The translations under genes and the position numbers were made by a program. DNA of 64,000 nt from Lelliottia nimipressuralis (GTDB lineage: Bacteria; Pseudomonadota; Gammaproteobacteria; Enterobacterales; Enterobacteriaceae): the NCBI RefSeq assembly GCF_004115925.1, contig NZ_SDDX01000001.1, forward strand, positions 186,001-250,000, written 5' to 3'. Numbering within the stretch: the first letter of the stretch is position 1; each line of letters opens with the position of its first letter. Positions 1 to 9,083 of the stretch are shown here, piece after piece. The notes under the pieces are model-generated. The model saw nothing but the letters and a program-made list of their open reading frames with translations, was not told the DNA's origin and searched no databases.

Positions 1-203
1 TCAGAATCTTCTTTGGCTCAATCCAAAGCCTGTACAGGCATTGCCAGCAGCGCACGGAAAGGAGAGTTTTAGCCCGATGAAGGGCGGGACGTTACCGATG
101 TGGTTGAATGATGGGAATGTTGATCACTGCACGTCGAAGATGTTGCGAGAGCCGGGGGCGCATTCCCGGCTCTCGCGAGGCTTTGGTTTAGGCTAGGCGC
201 CTT
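1..203. other. Left-edge non-coding stretch with a strong hairpin
   Basis: I recognise no gene here. A 12-bp perfect inverted repeat (GCGAGAGCCGGG, 8-nt loop, CCCGGCTCTCGC) lies at 145-176, just past the 3' end of the magnesium transporter gene. It may end transcription from one or both sides, but no clean T-run follows on either strand. A minus-strand frame stays open from about 125 down to a TGA at the left edge, but it has no start codon. Confidence 0.4.
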
Positions 204-1205
204 TCACTCCAGACCCAGCGTGTACTGCGCGATTTTGAAATAGATAATCAGGCCTGTTCCGTCGATAAAGGTGGCGATAAACGGCGCGGAAACCACTGCA
301 GGGTCGATGCCGCAGCGTTTTAGCACCATTGGGATCACTGACGAGACAATGGCGCTCCAGAGGGTGATGCACACCAGCGTCAAGCTCACGATAAGCGTAA
401 TGTCCATTCCAATGCCCATCATCCAGGCGCGCACACAGCCTGCCAGCCCGAGCGTAACGGCAATCATCACCGAGGTGGTCATCTCTTTACGCAGCACGCG
501 TCCCAGGTCTTTCAGCCCAACTTCACCCAGCGCCATTGCACGGACCAGCGTGGAGGTAATCTGCGTGCCGCTGTTGCCGCCGGTGCCAATGAGCAACGGA
601 ATAAAGAACGCCAGGGCGATCGCGGATTCGAGAGCATCTTCAAAATGCTGAAGCACAGTGCTGGTGTAGGCCTCTGCGACGAACAGCAGCAATAGCCAGA
701 CGGCACGTTTTTTCCATAGCTGCACGGCGCTGGTTTCGAGGTAAGGCCGCTCCAGAGGCAGCGTTGCCCCCTGGCGCTGCGCATCTTCCGTCACGTCATC
801 TTCCAGCAAATGCGCAATTTCACGCTCGGTGAGACAACCCACCAGTTTCCCGTGGGTGACCACCGGTACCACGTCAACACCGGCATGGCTCAGCAGGGCA
901 GCCACTTCTGCACGCTCATCGTCGGGTTTAACCTGCAAAAACTGAGAGACCATCAGCGCGCTCACGGCCTGAACGGTATTGGCTTCCTGTAATAACGCTC
1001 TGACCGAAATCATTCCGGCCAATCGGCCATTATTTTCAATAAAAATATGCGTTGGAATATCGTCATCTTTTAATTGTGCGAAGAAATGTTCACGCGCCAG
1101 CGCGACACATAATGATGCGTCGAGGACAATAAAATCCGTATTCATATATTGCGCGATGGCGCTGTCGTTAAATGCCGGAAGTGAATTATGGATGGTGTAA
1201 GACAT
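204..1205 (-). CDS. MgtE-family magnesium transporter with two CBS domains
   Basis: Inner-membrane divalent cation (Mg2+) channel/transporter of 333 aa. The N-terminal half (about 15-135) reads as a pair of CBS domains, the cytosolic magnesium-sensing module of the family. The C-terminal half (about 168-333) has five hydrophobic segments with the family signature GGNSGTQ at 209-215 and TFIDGTG at 312-318, whose Asp matches the conserved pore-lining acid. The long N-terminal superhelical domain of classical MgtE is missing. The start at 1205 is chosen because AAGGGAA precedes that ATG at good spacing. A longer in-frame ORF reaching 1301 would run into the riboswitch-like leader and is unlikely. 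The leader suggests control by magnesium. Family assignment is firm; the exact transported ion is inferred. Confidence 0.9.
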   Translation of the reverse strand: MSYTIHNSLPAFNDSAIAQYMNTDFIVLDASLCVALAREHFFAQLKDDDIPTHIFIENNGRLAGMISVRALLQEANTVQAVSALMVSQFLQVKPDDERAEVAALLSHAGVDVVPVVTHGKLVGCLTEREIAHLLEDDVTEDAQRQGATLPLERPYLETSAVQLWKKRAVWLLLLFVAEAYTSTVLQHFEDALESAIALAFFIPLLIGTGGNSGTQITSTLVRAMALGEVGLKDLGRVLRKEMTTSVMIAVTLGLAGCVRAWMMGIGMDITLIVSLTLVCITLWSAIVSSVIPMVLKRCGIDPAVVSAPFIATFIDGTGLIIYFKIAQYTLGLE

Positions 1206-1277
1206 AGTGAATTCCCTTTGAATATAATTATCTCTCAGGGGCGAGCAAGACAGGGCATGTCGAAGAGGAGATCCCCA

Positions 1278-1428
1278 CGTCCTGGGTTCAGCACTGTACA
1301 CCGTATCCCCTAAGGGAAGTTATACTGACAAAGCCTTGATTCGACAGTGCCTGTTTTACCCTGTGTAGTTTCTCTCGAAACCACCAGAGCGATAACGTGT
1401 ATTTGTACAGGAGCCTCGCCATAACGAG
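1278..1428 (-). promoter_or_regulatory. M-box (ykoK-type) magnesium riboswitch candidate
   Basis: Read on the minus strand, the leader of the MgtE-like gene carries the conserved M-box blocks in order: GGCGAGGCTCCTGTACAAAT with ACACG following, then a TCGAGAGA hairpin loop followed by ACACAGGGTAAAACAGG, then ACAGTGCTGAA. A closing helix can form between CGTTATGG (1421-1428) and CCAGGACG (1278-1285), with one mismatch. Total length of about 150 nt fits the class. The aptamer ends about 70 nt before the start codon. I see no obvious terminator in the expression platform, so control could be at translation. Downstream function (Mg2+ transporter) matches the ligand. No covariance search was possible. 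Confidence 0.75.
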
Positions 1429-1492
1429 ATCGTAGTAAAGCGGTAGGGATAATACGCCAGTTTTTAAATGCTGCTTTAAAATATCAATAATG

Positions 1493-1520
1493 TTGACGAA
1501 CGGTTTAGGTTAAATATATT
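1493..1520 (+). promoter_or_regulatory. Sigma-70 promoter for the DedA gene
   Basis: TTGACG (1493-1498), a 16-bp spacer and TATATT (1515-1520) sit about 75 bp before the DedA start codon in an AT-rich stretch. Assigned by pattern only. Confidence 0.5.
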
Positions 1521-1593
1521 TAATCCGCGTTGAGGTTTTATTTAATTCATTTCATTTTAAATAGCAGATTCCCCTTTCTAAAGAGGCGCTGCG

Positions 1594-2115
1594 ATGGAAT
1601 GGCTCAATAATTTGCTTAATCATTTTGCACACTATCCGGCGCAATTGTTCGCCTTGCTGGCGGTAATGGCGTTCTGCAAATCAACGGTGTTTGTCTCCTC
1701 CATTCTTCCGCCCGCGTCGCTAATGTTGCTTGGTGGGATTACCGTCAGTCAGACAACGCTTTCGCCCGCGCTAGCCTGGCTTGCCGTGGTGATGGGTGCG
1801 ACGTGCGGCTCAGTGTTGAATTACCATCTGGGGCAGTTCATGGGCAATACGCGGATGATGATGCGCCTGAGTGCAAAACATGCCGATCGCTTTTTACGCA
1901 TCCAGCATCAGTTAGAGAAAAACAGCGTGGCAGTATTATTCACTGCCCGTTTTCTGGCGGTGCTGCGCTACATCGTACCGCTGGCGGCGGGGATGCTCAG
2001 AGTGAATGTCGGGAAGGTTTACGCAGTGAGCCTGATCTCTGCCGCCGTTTGGGCGGCGCTGTATGTCGGCGCGGTGATCGGCATCAGCGCCGGGTTTTCT
2101 CCCGGGGGGCTTTAG
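1594..2115 (+). CDS. DedA-family (VTT domain) membrane protein
   Basis: Integral inner-membrane protein of 173 aa in the DedA/SNARE-associated family. Members are implicated in undecaprenyl-phosphate or phospholipid flipping and in proton-dependent envelope homeostasis. The diagnostic F-x-A-R-F motif is at 116-120, followed by LRYIVPLAAGM at 124-134. Several hydrophobic helices span the chain, and residues 34-48 hold the Pro-rich re-entrant segment typical of the fold. It is shorter than the usual members of about 200 aa. AGAGG lies 9 bases before the ATG. It is divergent from the Mg transporter and convergent with the cyclase gene. It is a paralogue, not obviously one of the named E. coli DedA proteins. 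Confidence 0.82.
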   Translation: MEWLNNLLNHFAHYPAQLFALLAVMAFCKSTVFVSSILPPASLMLLGGITVSQTTLSPALAWLAVVMGATCGSVLNYHLGQFMGNTRMMMRLSAKHADRFLRIQHQLEKNSVAVLFTARFLAVLRYIVPLAAGMLRVNVGKVYAVSLISAAVWAALYVGAVIGISAGFSPGGL

Positions 2116-2156
2116 CCGTTCACGCGGATCACACGCTTTCCAGCCACATCATCCGC

Positions 2157-3725
2157 TTACTGGCGATCTGCGTATTTGGTCCGTTTATGCTGATATAGCA
2201 GCGCGTCCGCCTTCAGCATTGCCTCCTCCAGAGTATCACCCTCGCGCATCTGGTAACTCCCCCAGGAGAACGCCACCATTTTTTCCGTATCAATGGTCTG
2301 CAAATAACCTTGTATGCGCGCAATCATATCCCGGGAGCGGTCAATATTATTGTCGATCAGAATTAAACAAAACTCGTCGCCGCCGAGCCGGATTCCGTAA
2401 TCGCTTTTGCGAATCGACTGAGCCAGCGCCAGCCCCAGGGACTGAATCGCCTTATCGCCCATATGATGACCTAATGTGTCATTGATTCTTTTGAGTCCAT
2501 CGCTATCTATAGCAATCACCGTGACGGGAATATCTCTCTCCACCAGTAACTGAATTTTTTGGTTGAGTTCTGGCGTGATCACTTTGCGGTTATACAGCCC
2601 GGTTAACACATCGGTAATATTGTCGCGGGAGAGTAATTTCTGGCGGATAAACTGTTTGCGGGCATAGCGCAGCAGCATCACGGTAGCCAGGACGTAAAGC
2701 AGCACCAGCCAGAAAGTCAAAATCACCACGTAAATCGCATCGAGCTTAACGTGCAGGGTATAGTACTGCGTCATTTCATCTTTATAATTAATCAGATCCA
2801 GCGACCTAAGGATCGGTTTATGGAAAATGATATTCCCCCCGGTGGTATTATCCGTGACATACAGGGAGAGGAATTTCCACAATATTGGGCGGTCAGGAGT
2901 AATAAACGATGTGGCCAGATCGTGAATATTAATGTCGGTGATCAGCAGACCTTTTATTTTTCCATCAAAAAATACCGGCTTGATCATGCTAATAATATTT
3001 CGTCTGGTATAGGCATCTTTATAAATGTGCGTCACAATATTTTCGCCCTGGATCAGGTCTTCCAGCGCGTTATCATCTATCGTAATGGTGTTCGGGTTGT
3101 TTGCGAGATTGATTCTGTCCCCGTCGGCCACCAGCCAGTTACCAAAGGTGTAGTCAAACGTGTTCACCAGATGGTTGATGTAAATATAGTTGTTTACGAG
3201 GTCAATATAATATCGGGTGCTATTAAACGCGTAGCCCGTATAGTTGGAAAAAGTGTACTTTGACGAGGCAACTGTCTCCGTCATATTAATGACGGGCAGG
3301 GCGAGTACATCCTGCCCCCAGGCTTCGCAGGCGGTATTTCGCGTCTGAAGGGTCCCCTCCAGAAGAATGGTCGTTCTCGCCACCAGATTAAAGCCTTTGA
3401 TCTCGCCAACAGTTTCAACATTCTTGCAGAGCGATTTGGCTTTTTCTTTAGTATTCACGCCTGAGGCCGCTTGTTTAGAAAACGCGCGAGATAAACGATA
3501 GGCGATATCCTCATTAATAAATTCTTCATGGAAAAGGGCCGATTTCCCATTCTCGGCAATGTAACCCATATAACCATGAAGATTCTTTACTTCATGTGAA
3601 ATTAACGTTGCGAATATTGACGTTGTGCAGGCAATGATAATTATCGTTGCAGTGATATATTTACGTTGTGACAAGAAGGTTAATTCCTTTGCAATACCAC
3701 CTAAGACTATTCGTAAGTATAACAT
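2157..3725 (-). CDS. Membrane diguanylate cyclase, DgcJ-like
   Basis: Makes cyclic-di-GMP from GTP. The 522-aa protein has a membrane helix at about 25-45, a periplasmic sensor region to about 335, a second helix at about 335-355, and a C-terminal GGDEF domain with an intact RLGGDEF (GGDEF at 448-452). An allosteric I-site RKSD lies five residues upstream at 439-442, so both activity and product inhibition are expected. Periplasmic stretches such as GTLQT and RPILWKFL resemble E. coli DgcJ (YeaJ), although the locus differs. The ATG at 3725 has no clear ribosome-binding site. A TTG 17 codons in, preceded by AAGGA, is a plausible alternative start. The curli regulator CsgD in this window is a classical downstream target of c-di-GMP signalling. 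Confidence 0.87.
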   Translation of the reverse strand: MLYLRIVLGGIAKELTFLSQRKYITATIIIIACTTSIFATLISHEVKNLHGYMGYIAENGKSALFHEEFINEDIAYRLSRAFSKQAASGVNTKEKAKSLCKNVETVGEIKGFNLVARTTILLEGTLQTRNTACEAWGQDVLALPVINMTETVASSKYTFSNYTGYAFNSTRYYIDLVNNYIYINHLVNTFDYTFGNWLVADGDRINLANNPNTITIDDNALEDLIQGENIVTHIYKDAYTRRNIISMIKPVFFDGKIKGLLITDINIHDLATSFITPDRPILWKFLSLYVTDNTTGGNIIFHKPILRSLDLINYKDEMTQYYTLHVKLDAIYVVILTFWLVLLYVLATVMLLRYARKQFIRQKLLSRDNITDVLTGLYNRKVITPELNQKIQLLVERDIPVTVIAIDSDGLKRINDTLGHHMGDKAIQSLGLALAQSIRKSDYGIRLGGDEFCLILIDNNIDRSRDMIARIQGYLQTIDTEKMVAFSWGSYQMREGDTLEEAMLKADALLYQHKRTKYADRQ

Positions 3726-3820
3726 TGAAACAGACTATTATTCAGTGAAGTTATATTTGAATGCTTATTAAACCAGGCGCAATATACCGGCACGAATTCC
3801 GCTATATCGCGCCTGTGAAA

Positions 3821-4570
3821 TTACAGACTCCCGGTTCCGCCATCCACCAGCAGGTCGATTCCCACGGTATAGCTGGACTCATCGGACGCGAGATAGAGCG
3901 CCGCTTTCGCCAGTTCCTGCGGCGTACCCATACGCCCAAGTGGGACCAGGCTTGCGATATCCCCCTGCAGCGCTTTCTGTGCCTCTGCGCTCAGCCCCAG
4001 TTTGTTCAGCGCCGGGGTTTCTACCGGACCAGGGCTTAAGCCATTCACGCGAATGCCACGTGGCAGAAGTTCCGCTGAAAGCGTCCGCGCCAGCGACAGC
4101 AGACCTGCCTTACTGGCCGCGTACACGCTGCTGGTGGGTAAGCCGATCCGCGCGCTCACCGAGCCGCACAGGATCACCGAAGAGGGATTATTCAACAGCG
4201 GCAGCAGGGCCTGCACCAGAAAGAACGGGCCTTTGAGGTTAATGCCCATCAACCGATCCCACGCCTCTTCGCGCCACTCTTCCAGCAGCCCGTGCGTCAC
4301 ATCACCGGCGTTGATAAACACCGCATCCAGTCGCGGCCAGCGTGCGGCGAGGGTATCTGCCAGCTGTTTCTGTTCCGCAATTTTCCCCGCGTCGGTGGCG
4401 ATCACCCAGGCGTTGTCCCCCAGCACGCGCTGGGCCTCGGCCAGAGTGTCCGGGTTACGTCCGGTCACCGCGACGTGTGCTCCTTCGGCGATGAACGCCT
4501 GTGCTGTCGCCAGACCGATGCCGCTGGTACCCCCTGTAATAAGCGTATATTTACCTGCTAAACGACCCAT
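3821..4570 (-). CDS. SDR-family oxidoreductase, first module
   Basis: Classical short-chain dehydrogenase/reductase of 249 aa, NAD(P)-dependent, cytosolic, substrate unknown. The cofactor-binding TGGTSGIG is at 12-19, followed by an NAG motif, the catalytic Ser and YAASK, and the C-terminal LVDGG typical of the family. The start at 4570 is set by AGGAG located seven bases before the ATG; an upstream in-frame ATG at 4624 lies inside the operator and is rejected. It is divergently transcribed from an HxlR-family regulator across a shared 12-bp inverted repeat, which suggests direct control by that regulator, probably in response to an electrophile or quinone. That last point is inferred from the regulator family. 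Confidence 0.88.
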   Translation of the reverse strand: MGRLAGKYTLITGGTSGIGLATAQAFIAEGAHVAVTGRNPDTLAEAQRVLGDNAWVIATDAGKIAEQKQLADTLAARWPRLDAVFINAGDVTHGLLEEWREEAWDRLMGINLKGPFFLVQALLPLLNNPSSVILCGSVSARIGLPTSSVYAASKAGLLSLARTLSAELLPRGIRVNGLSPGPVETPALNKLGLSAEAQKALQGDIASLVPLGRMGTPQELAKAALYLASDESSYTVGIDLLVDGGTGSL

Positions 4571-4613
4571 GGTTATCTCCTGAAATGTCACTGGAGAAAG
4601 CACTATAGAAACG

Positions 4614-4652
4614 TTAGTATCCAAAAGAAACCAGGTACCATTTGGATACTAA
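4614..4652. promoter_or_regulatory. Inverted-repeat operator between SDR and HxlR genes
   Basis: A perfect 12-bp inverted repeat, TTAGTATCCAAA (4614-4625) and TTTGGATACTAA (4641-4652), is separated by 15 bp. It sits centrally between the divergent starts at 4570 and 4671, as expected for the binding site of a dimeric HxlR-type winged-helix repressor. Confidence 0.75.
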
Positions 4653-4670
4653 TGAGGCGAAGGGTGTGCT

Positions 4671-5030
4671 ATGGCGCAAACAGGCGAACTAACCTGCGAA
4701 AAAAATTCTGCGACGGAATCCTGTCCGATGACGCAGTTTGTGAATTTGATTTCGGGCAAATGGGCAATCCCCATTCTCTATCGTTTGATTGTGCTGAACA
4801 GCCCGGTGCGTTTTGGCGATTTGCTGCGCGCCGCCGCCCCCATCACACAAAAAGAGCTGACCAAACAGCTGCGATTATTTGAACAGCGTGGGCTGGTGTC
4901 GCGCACCATTTATCCGGAAATCCCGCCGCGGGTGGAGTATCAGATCACGGCGTTAGGGTTGACGCTGCAGAGCGCGCTCTCTCCGCTGGCCGCCTGGATG
5001 CGGGAGTACGGCGACCAGCTGGAGCGCTAG
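4671..5030 (+). CDS. HxlR-family transcriptional regulator, first module
   Basis: Winged-helix DNA-binding protein of 119 aa in the HxlR/DUF24 family. The core from about 20 to 100 includes the family pattern of a Cys-Pro before the first helix (C18) and GKWAIPILYRL. A second Cys lies at 9. The conserved Cys of this family often senses quinones, aldehydes or other electrophiles; sensing here is inferred. GAGGCGAAGGG precedes the ATG. It is divergent from an SDR gene, with a 12-bp inverted repeat between them, and its 3' end lies one base from the end of the convergent second SDR gene. Autoregulation and control of the SDR gene are likely. Confidence 0.88.
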   Translation: MAQTGELTCEKNSATESCPMTQFVNLISGKWAIPILYRLIVLNSPVRFGDLLRAAAPITQKELTKQLRLFEQRGLVSRTIYPEIPPRVEYQITALGLTLQSALSPLAAWMREYGDQLER

Positions 5031-5031
5031 T

Positions 5032-5826
5032 TTAACGACTGAAATAACGTGGGGCCGGGACGCCGGTGCGCGCGCTGTTGAAGAGGGCCAGACGCGCCTC
5101 TTCATAGTCCTCCCACAGCTGCACATCGTGCATTGGCGGGATAGTAATCAGTTCACCCTGATCCAGCCCGGCGAGTGCCGCATCGACCATATTGTCGGTG
5201 GTCATCACCGATCCTTCCGGCAGATCGTTCATCGAGACACCCGAAATTTCCCAGATTTCAGTCGCGGTGGCGGCAGGTAACACCGCCTGAATCCGCACGC
5301 CGCTGTCGGCAAACTCTTCCTGCAATCCGCGCGTAAAGTTGAGCACCCACGCTTTGGTGGCGCTATAGAGCGCGCTGCCCGCACGGGCGTGGATCGACAG
5401 CACCGAGGCGATATTGATCAGCGTACCGCGACGGTTTTCCGCCAGACGTGGAAGAACCGCGAGCGTCAAACGCATCAGCGCAGTCGTGTTGAGAGTATTG
5501 ATGGCCTGATGCGAGGCGGCATCACTGGCGAGGAACGGTGCCATTTGCGCCGTGCCTGCATTATTGACCAGCGTGTCGATGGCGTTATTACTGTGCAGCA
5601 CTTCTTCGACGGCGCGGATCCCCGTCTCTTGTGTCAGGTCAGCAACCAGAATCTCGACGTTAACGCTATAGCGTTCACGCAGTTGCGATGCCAGCGCGTT
5701 CAGACGATCTTCCCGGCGGGCGACCAGCACCAGGTTGATGCCCCGCGCAGCGAAACGATCGGCGTACACCGCGCCAATACCGGATGATGCCCCTGTGATC
5801 AACGCGGTCGAGTGTTGAGTTGTCAT
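5032..5826 (-). CDS. SDR-family oxidoreductase, second module
   Basis: NAD(P)-dependent short-chain dehydrogenase/reductase of 264 aa, of the broad-specificity type often annotated as a DltE-like or YqjQ-like dehydrogenase. TGASSGIG is at 11-18, ARRED follows the second strand (NADP preference likely), and NNAGT and YSATK (catalytic Tyr/Lys) are present. GAGGTAA lies upstream of the ATG. It reads away from a second HxlR-type regulator gene on the same strand and shares with it the operator-like sequence GGTTTTATAAT, so the two probably form a regulatory module separate from the first SDR/HxlR pair. Substrate unknown. Confidence 0.87.
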   Translation of the reverse strand: MTTQHSTALITGASSGIGAVYADRFAARGINLVLVARREDRLNALASQLRERYSVNVEILVADLTQETGIRAVEEVLHSNNAIDTLVNNAGTAQMAPFLASDAASHQAINTLNTTALMRLTLAVLPRLAENRRGTLINIASVLSIHARAGSALYSATKAWVLNFTRGLQEEFADSGVRIQAVLPAATATEIWEISGVSMNDLPEGSVMTTDNMVDAALAGLDQGELITIPPMHDVQLWEDYEEARLALFNSARTGVPAPRYFSR

Positions 5827-5892
5827 TGCGTGTTACCTCAAAGCGGAGTGGATTAATGGTTTCAATATGAAACTGAATCAACTGTGAGATAT

Positions 5893-5913
5893 TTGGTTTT
5901 ATAATGCAACCAA
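5893..5913. promoter_or_regulatory. Operator-like inverted repeat before the second SDR gene
   Basis: TTGGTT (5893-5898) and AACCAA (5908-5913) form an inverted repeat around TTATAATGC. The GGTTTTATAAT part recurs on the other strand in front of the second HxlR gene (6446-6462), pointing to one regulator acting at both. Confidence 0.55.
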
Positions 5914-5984
5914 TTTGCGGAGATTATTTTTATTCTGCGGTCAGAAGGAGGGCGAAGGTACGGCTAATGTATTGAAAATAAGGG

Positions 5985-6425
5985 CTAAGGGAGCTTTGGG
6001 ACCACCTCGTCCGGCGTCAGTTCGCGGCCATCGTGCGCGATAAGCGCCAGCTTACGCAGCGGCTGACGATGTTCGGCATCCACCAGCACGCTTCCCAGCT
6101 CATTTTCCGCAAACAGAAATTCATTGCCCCACTGTGACAACGCCACCAGCACTGTCTGCAGGGCACGGCCTTTTTCGGTCAGGACATACTCCTGCCAGGC
6201 GCTGCCGTCGGAGGCGGGCTGCAACACCAGAATCTCTTCTTCCACCAGCAGCTTGAGGCGCGTGGCAAGCATATTTTTGGCGATGCCGAGGCTTTTCTGA
6301 AACTCCCCAAAGCGCTTCAGCCCGCGCAGGGCGTCGCGCACAATCAGCAGCGACCACCAGTCGCCGATAATATCGAGCGAACGGGCGACGGGGCAGGTAC
6401 TCTCTTCAAGACGGGTTCGTTTCAC
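5985..6425 (-). CDS. HxlR-family transcriptional regulator, second module
   Basis: Winged-helix regulator of about 146 aa. The family Cys is at residue 11 (STCPVARSL), followed by [14 protein letters not shown] and a wing region. It is longer at the C-terminus than the first HxlR protein here. The start is a GTG: the GTG at 6431 overlaps the AGGAG ribosome-binding site itself, whereas the GTG at 6425 has it five bases upstream, so 6425 is preferred. A perfect 6-bp inverted repeat, GTTTTA-TTA-TAAAAC, lies just upstream and matches the element in front of the neighbouring SDR gene. It likely represses itself and that gene. Confidence 0.87.
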   Translation of the reverse strand: MKRTRLEESTCPVARSLDIIGDWWSLLIVRDALRGLKRFGEFQKSLGIAKNMLATRLKLLVEEEILVLQPASDGSAWQEYVLTEKGRALQTVLVALSQWGNEFLFAENELGSVLVDAEHRQPLRKLALIAHDGRELTPDEVVPKLP

Positions 6426-6445
6426 AGTCACTCCTGAGGTTGATA

Positions 6446-6462
6446 GTTTTATTATAAAACCT
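6446..6462. promoter_or_regulatory. Operator-like inverted repeat before the second HxlR gene
   Basis: GTTTTA (6446-6451), TTA, TAAAAC (6455-6460). On the minus strand this reads GGTTTTATAATAAAAC, sharing GGTTTTATAAT with the site at 5893-5913. Confidence 0.55.
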
Positions 6463-6573
6463 TTTTTCGCCCGCGTAAAAAGAGATAACTATCAGTTTGA
6501 GAAATGGTTCCCGGAAATATGTCATCAATCTGTCACAATCATATCGACGATAATAATACGTGAGGAACAAGGG

Positions 6574-7815
6574 ATGAGAAAAACACTACTCGCTATTGCA
6601 GTGGCTGGCACCGTAACAATGACCTCTGGCGTTCAGGCGCAACCGGCCCCGGAAGGCTATCAGTTGCAGCAGGTTTTGATCATGAGCCGCCACAACCTGC
6701 GCGCGCCGCTGGCGAATAACGGCAGCGTGCTGGAGCAGTCCACGCCGGGCAAATGGCCGGAATGGGAGGTGCCGGGCGGGCAGCTCACCACCAAAGGCGG
6801 CGTGCTCGAAGTCTATATGGGCCATTACATGCGTGAATGGCTGGCGGAGCAGGGGATGGTGACCACTGGCGAATGCCCACCGGCTGATGCGGTCTATACC
6901 TATGCCAACAGTCTGCAACGTACCGTCGCGACCGCGCAGTTCTTTATCACCGGGGCTTTCCCTGGCTGTGATGTGCCGGTGCATCATCAGGAAAAAATGG
7001 GCACCATGGACCCGACCTTTAACCCGGTGATCACTGATAATTCGCCGGAGTTCCGCGAAAAAGCGATCAAAGCGATGGAGACCGAGCGCCAGGGCATGAA
7101 GCTGGATGAGAGCTACAAGCTGCTGGAGCAGATCACCAAATACACGGATTCCCCGTCCTGCAAAGAGAAAAAAGAGTGCTCTCTGACCGAGGCCAAAGAC
7201 ACCTTCACCGCCGATTATGAAAAAGAGCCGAGCGTCTCTGGTCCGCTTAAAGTGGGCAACTCGCTGGTGGATGCCTTTACGCTGCAGTATTACGAAGGCT
7301 TCCCGCTGGATCAGGTGGCGTGGGGCGAAATCAAGACGGACCAGCAGTGGCGTGTCCTGTCACAGCTGAAAAATGGCTATCAGGATTCTCTTTTCACCTC
7401 CACGGAAGTGGCGCGAAACGTCGCCAAACCGCTGGTGAAATATATCGATAAGGCACTGGTCACCGATCAGGCGAAAGCACCGAAAATCACCGTGCTGGTG
7501 GGGCATGACTCCAACATCGCATCGCTGCTGACGGCGCTGGATTTCAAACCTTATCAGCTGCATGACCAGCACGAACGCACGCCGATTGGCGGGAAAATTG
7601 TTTTCCAACGCTGGCATGATAAGAGTGCGAATCGTGACCTGATGAAAATTGAGTATGTCTATCAAAGCTCAGAGCAGTTGCGAAACGCCGATGTGCTGTC
7701 GCTGAAATCTCCGGCGCAGCGTGTGACGCTCGAACTGAAAGACTGTCCGGTGGATACCAACGGTTTCTGCCCGATTGATAAATTTAATACGCTGATGAAC
7801 GACGCGGCGAAATAA
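6574..7815 (+). CDS. agp: Periplasmic glucose-1-phosphatase
   Basis: Histidine acid phosphatase of 413 aa, the same length as E. coli Agp. It releases phosphate from glucose-1-phosphate in the periplasm, allowing the glucose to be used; relatives also act on phytate. A 22-residue signal peptide ends at SGVQA, the catalytic RHNLRAP box is at 39-45, and the proton-donor HD lies in GHDSN about 100 residues from the end. Cysteines in pairs fit periplasmic disulfides. The start follows GAGGAACAAGGG. The gene is followed by a terminator shared with the convergent yccJ. Confidence 0.96.
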   Translation: MRKTLLAIAVAGTVTMTSGVQAQPAPEGYQLQQVLIMSRHNLRAPLANNGSVLEQSTPGKWPEWEVPGGQLTTKGGVLEVYMGHYMREWLAEQGMVTTGECPPADAVYTYANSLQRTVATAQFFITGAFPGCDVPVHHQEKMGTMDPTFNPVITDNSPEFREKAIKAMETERQGMKLDESYKLLEQITKYTDSPSCKEKKECSLTEAKDTFTADYEKEPSVSGPLKVGNSLVDAFTLQYYEGFPLDQVAWGEIKTDQQWRVLSQLKNGYQDSLFTSTEVARNVAKPLVKYIDKALVTDQAKAPKITVLVGHDSNIASLLTALDFKPYQLHDQHERTPIGGKIVFQRWHDKSANRDLMKIEYVYQSSEQLRNADVLSLKSPAQRVTLELKDCPVDTNGFCPIDKFNTLMNDAAK

Positions 7816-7817
7816 GT

Positions 7818-7842
7818 AAAAACCCCCCGCTTCGGCGGGGGG
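7818..7842 (-). terminator. Terminator for wrbA-yccJ, facing agp
   Basis: CCCCCCGC-TTCG-GCGGGGGG stem (7823-7842). Read on the minus strand it is followed by TTTTT, so it mainly ends yccJ transcription; the stem may also slow transcripts from agp. Confidence 0.85.
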
Positions 7843-7848
7843 CAACGG

Positions 7849-8076
7849 TCAGACGTTTTTACGTTCGATGGTTTGCTCGCCCCAGAAGAGCGAGTCTTTG
7901 TCTGTTTTGTCGAAGGCACGGACCAGCACTTCATCGCTCCCGTCCTCCCAGATTTTCTCCGCCAGCTTCTCGTCATATTCCGCGACTTCAAAGATCGCCT
8001 CGGCAATTTCTGGAGAGGTATTGCGTAAACTTGCCCACTCACCGACGTGATGAGCTTTGGATTGTTGAGTTGGCAT
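7849..8076 (-). CDS. yccJ: YccJ family small protein
   Basis: A 75-aa soluble, acidic protein matching E. coli YccJ in length and sequence (begins [20 protein letters not shown]). Molecular function is unknown. It lies 19 bp downstream of wrbA on the same strand and is probably co-transcribed; in E. coli this pair responds to stationary-phase sigma-S. A GAGGA-like site precedes the ATG. No membrane segments or signal peptide are seen. Confidence 0.93.
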   Translation of the reverse strand: MPTQQSKAHHVGEWASLRNTSPEIAEAIFEVAEYDEKLAEKIWEDGSDEVLVRAFDKTDKDSLFWGEQTIERKNV

Positions 8077-8095
8077 GCTTGTCCTCCTGTTGAGG

Positions 8096-9083
<988 letters not shown>

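Noticed and set aside
1-125. Minus-strand open frame ending at the left edge (contains GLKLSFPCAAGNACTG)
   Set aside because: No start codon before the upstream TGA and no family that I can name with confidence; it felt familiar as a recurrent shadow sequence, but I cannot support it as a gene.
1206-1301. N-terminal extension of the MgtE-like protein (start at 1301)
   Set aside because: It would run through the riboswitch-like leader, lacks a ribosome-binding site, and the ATG at 1205 has a good one.
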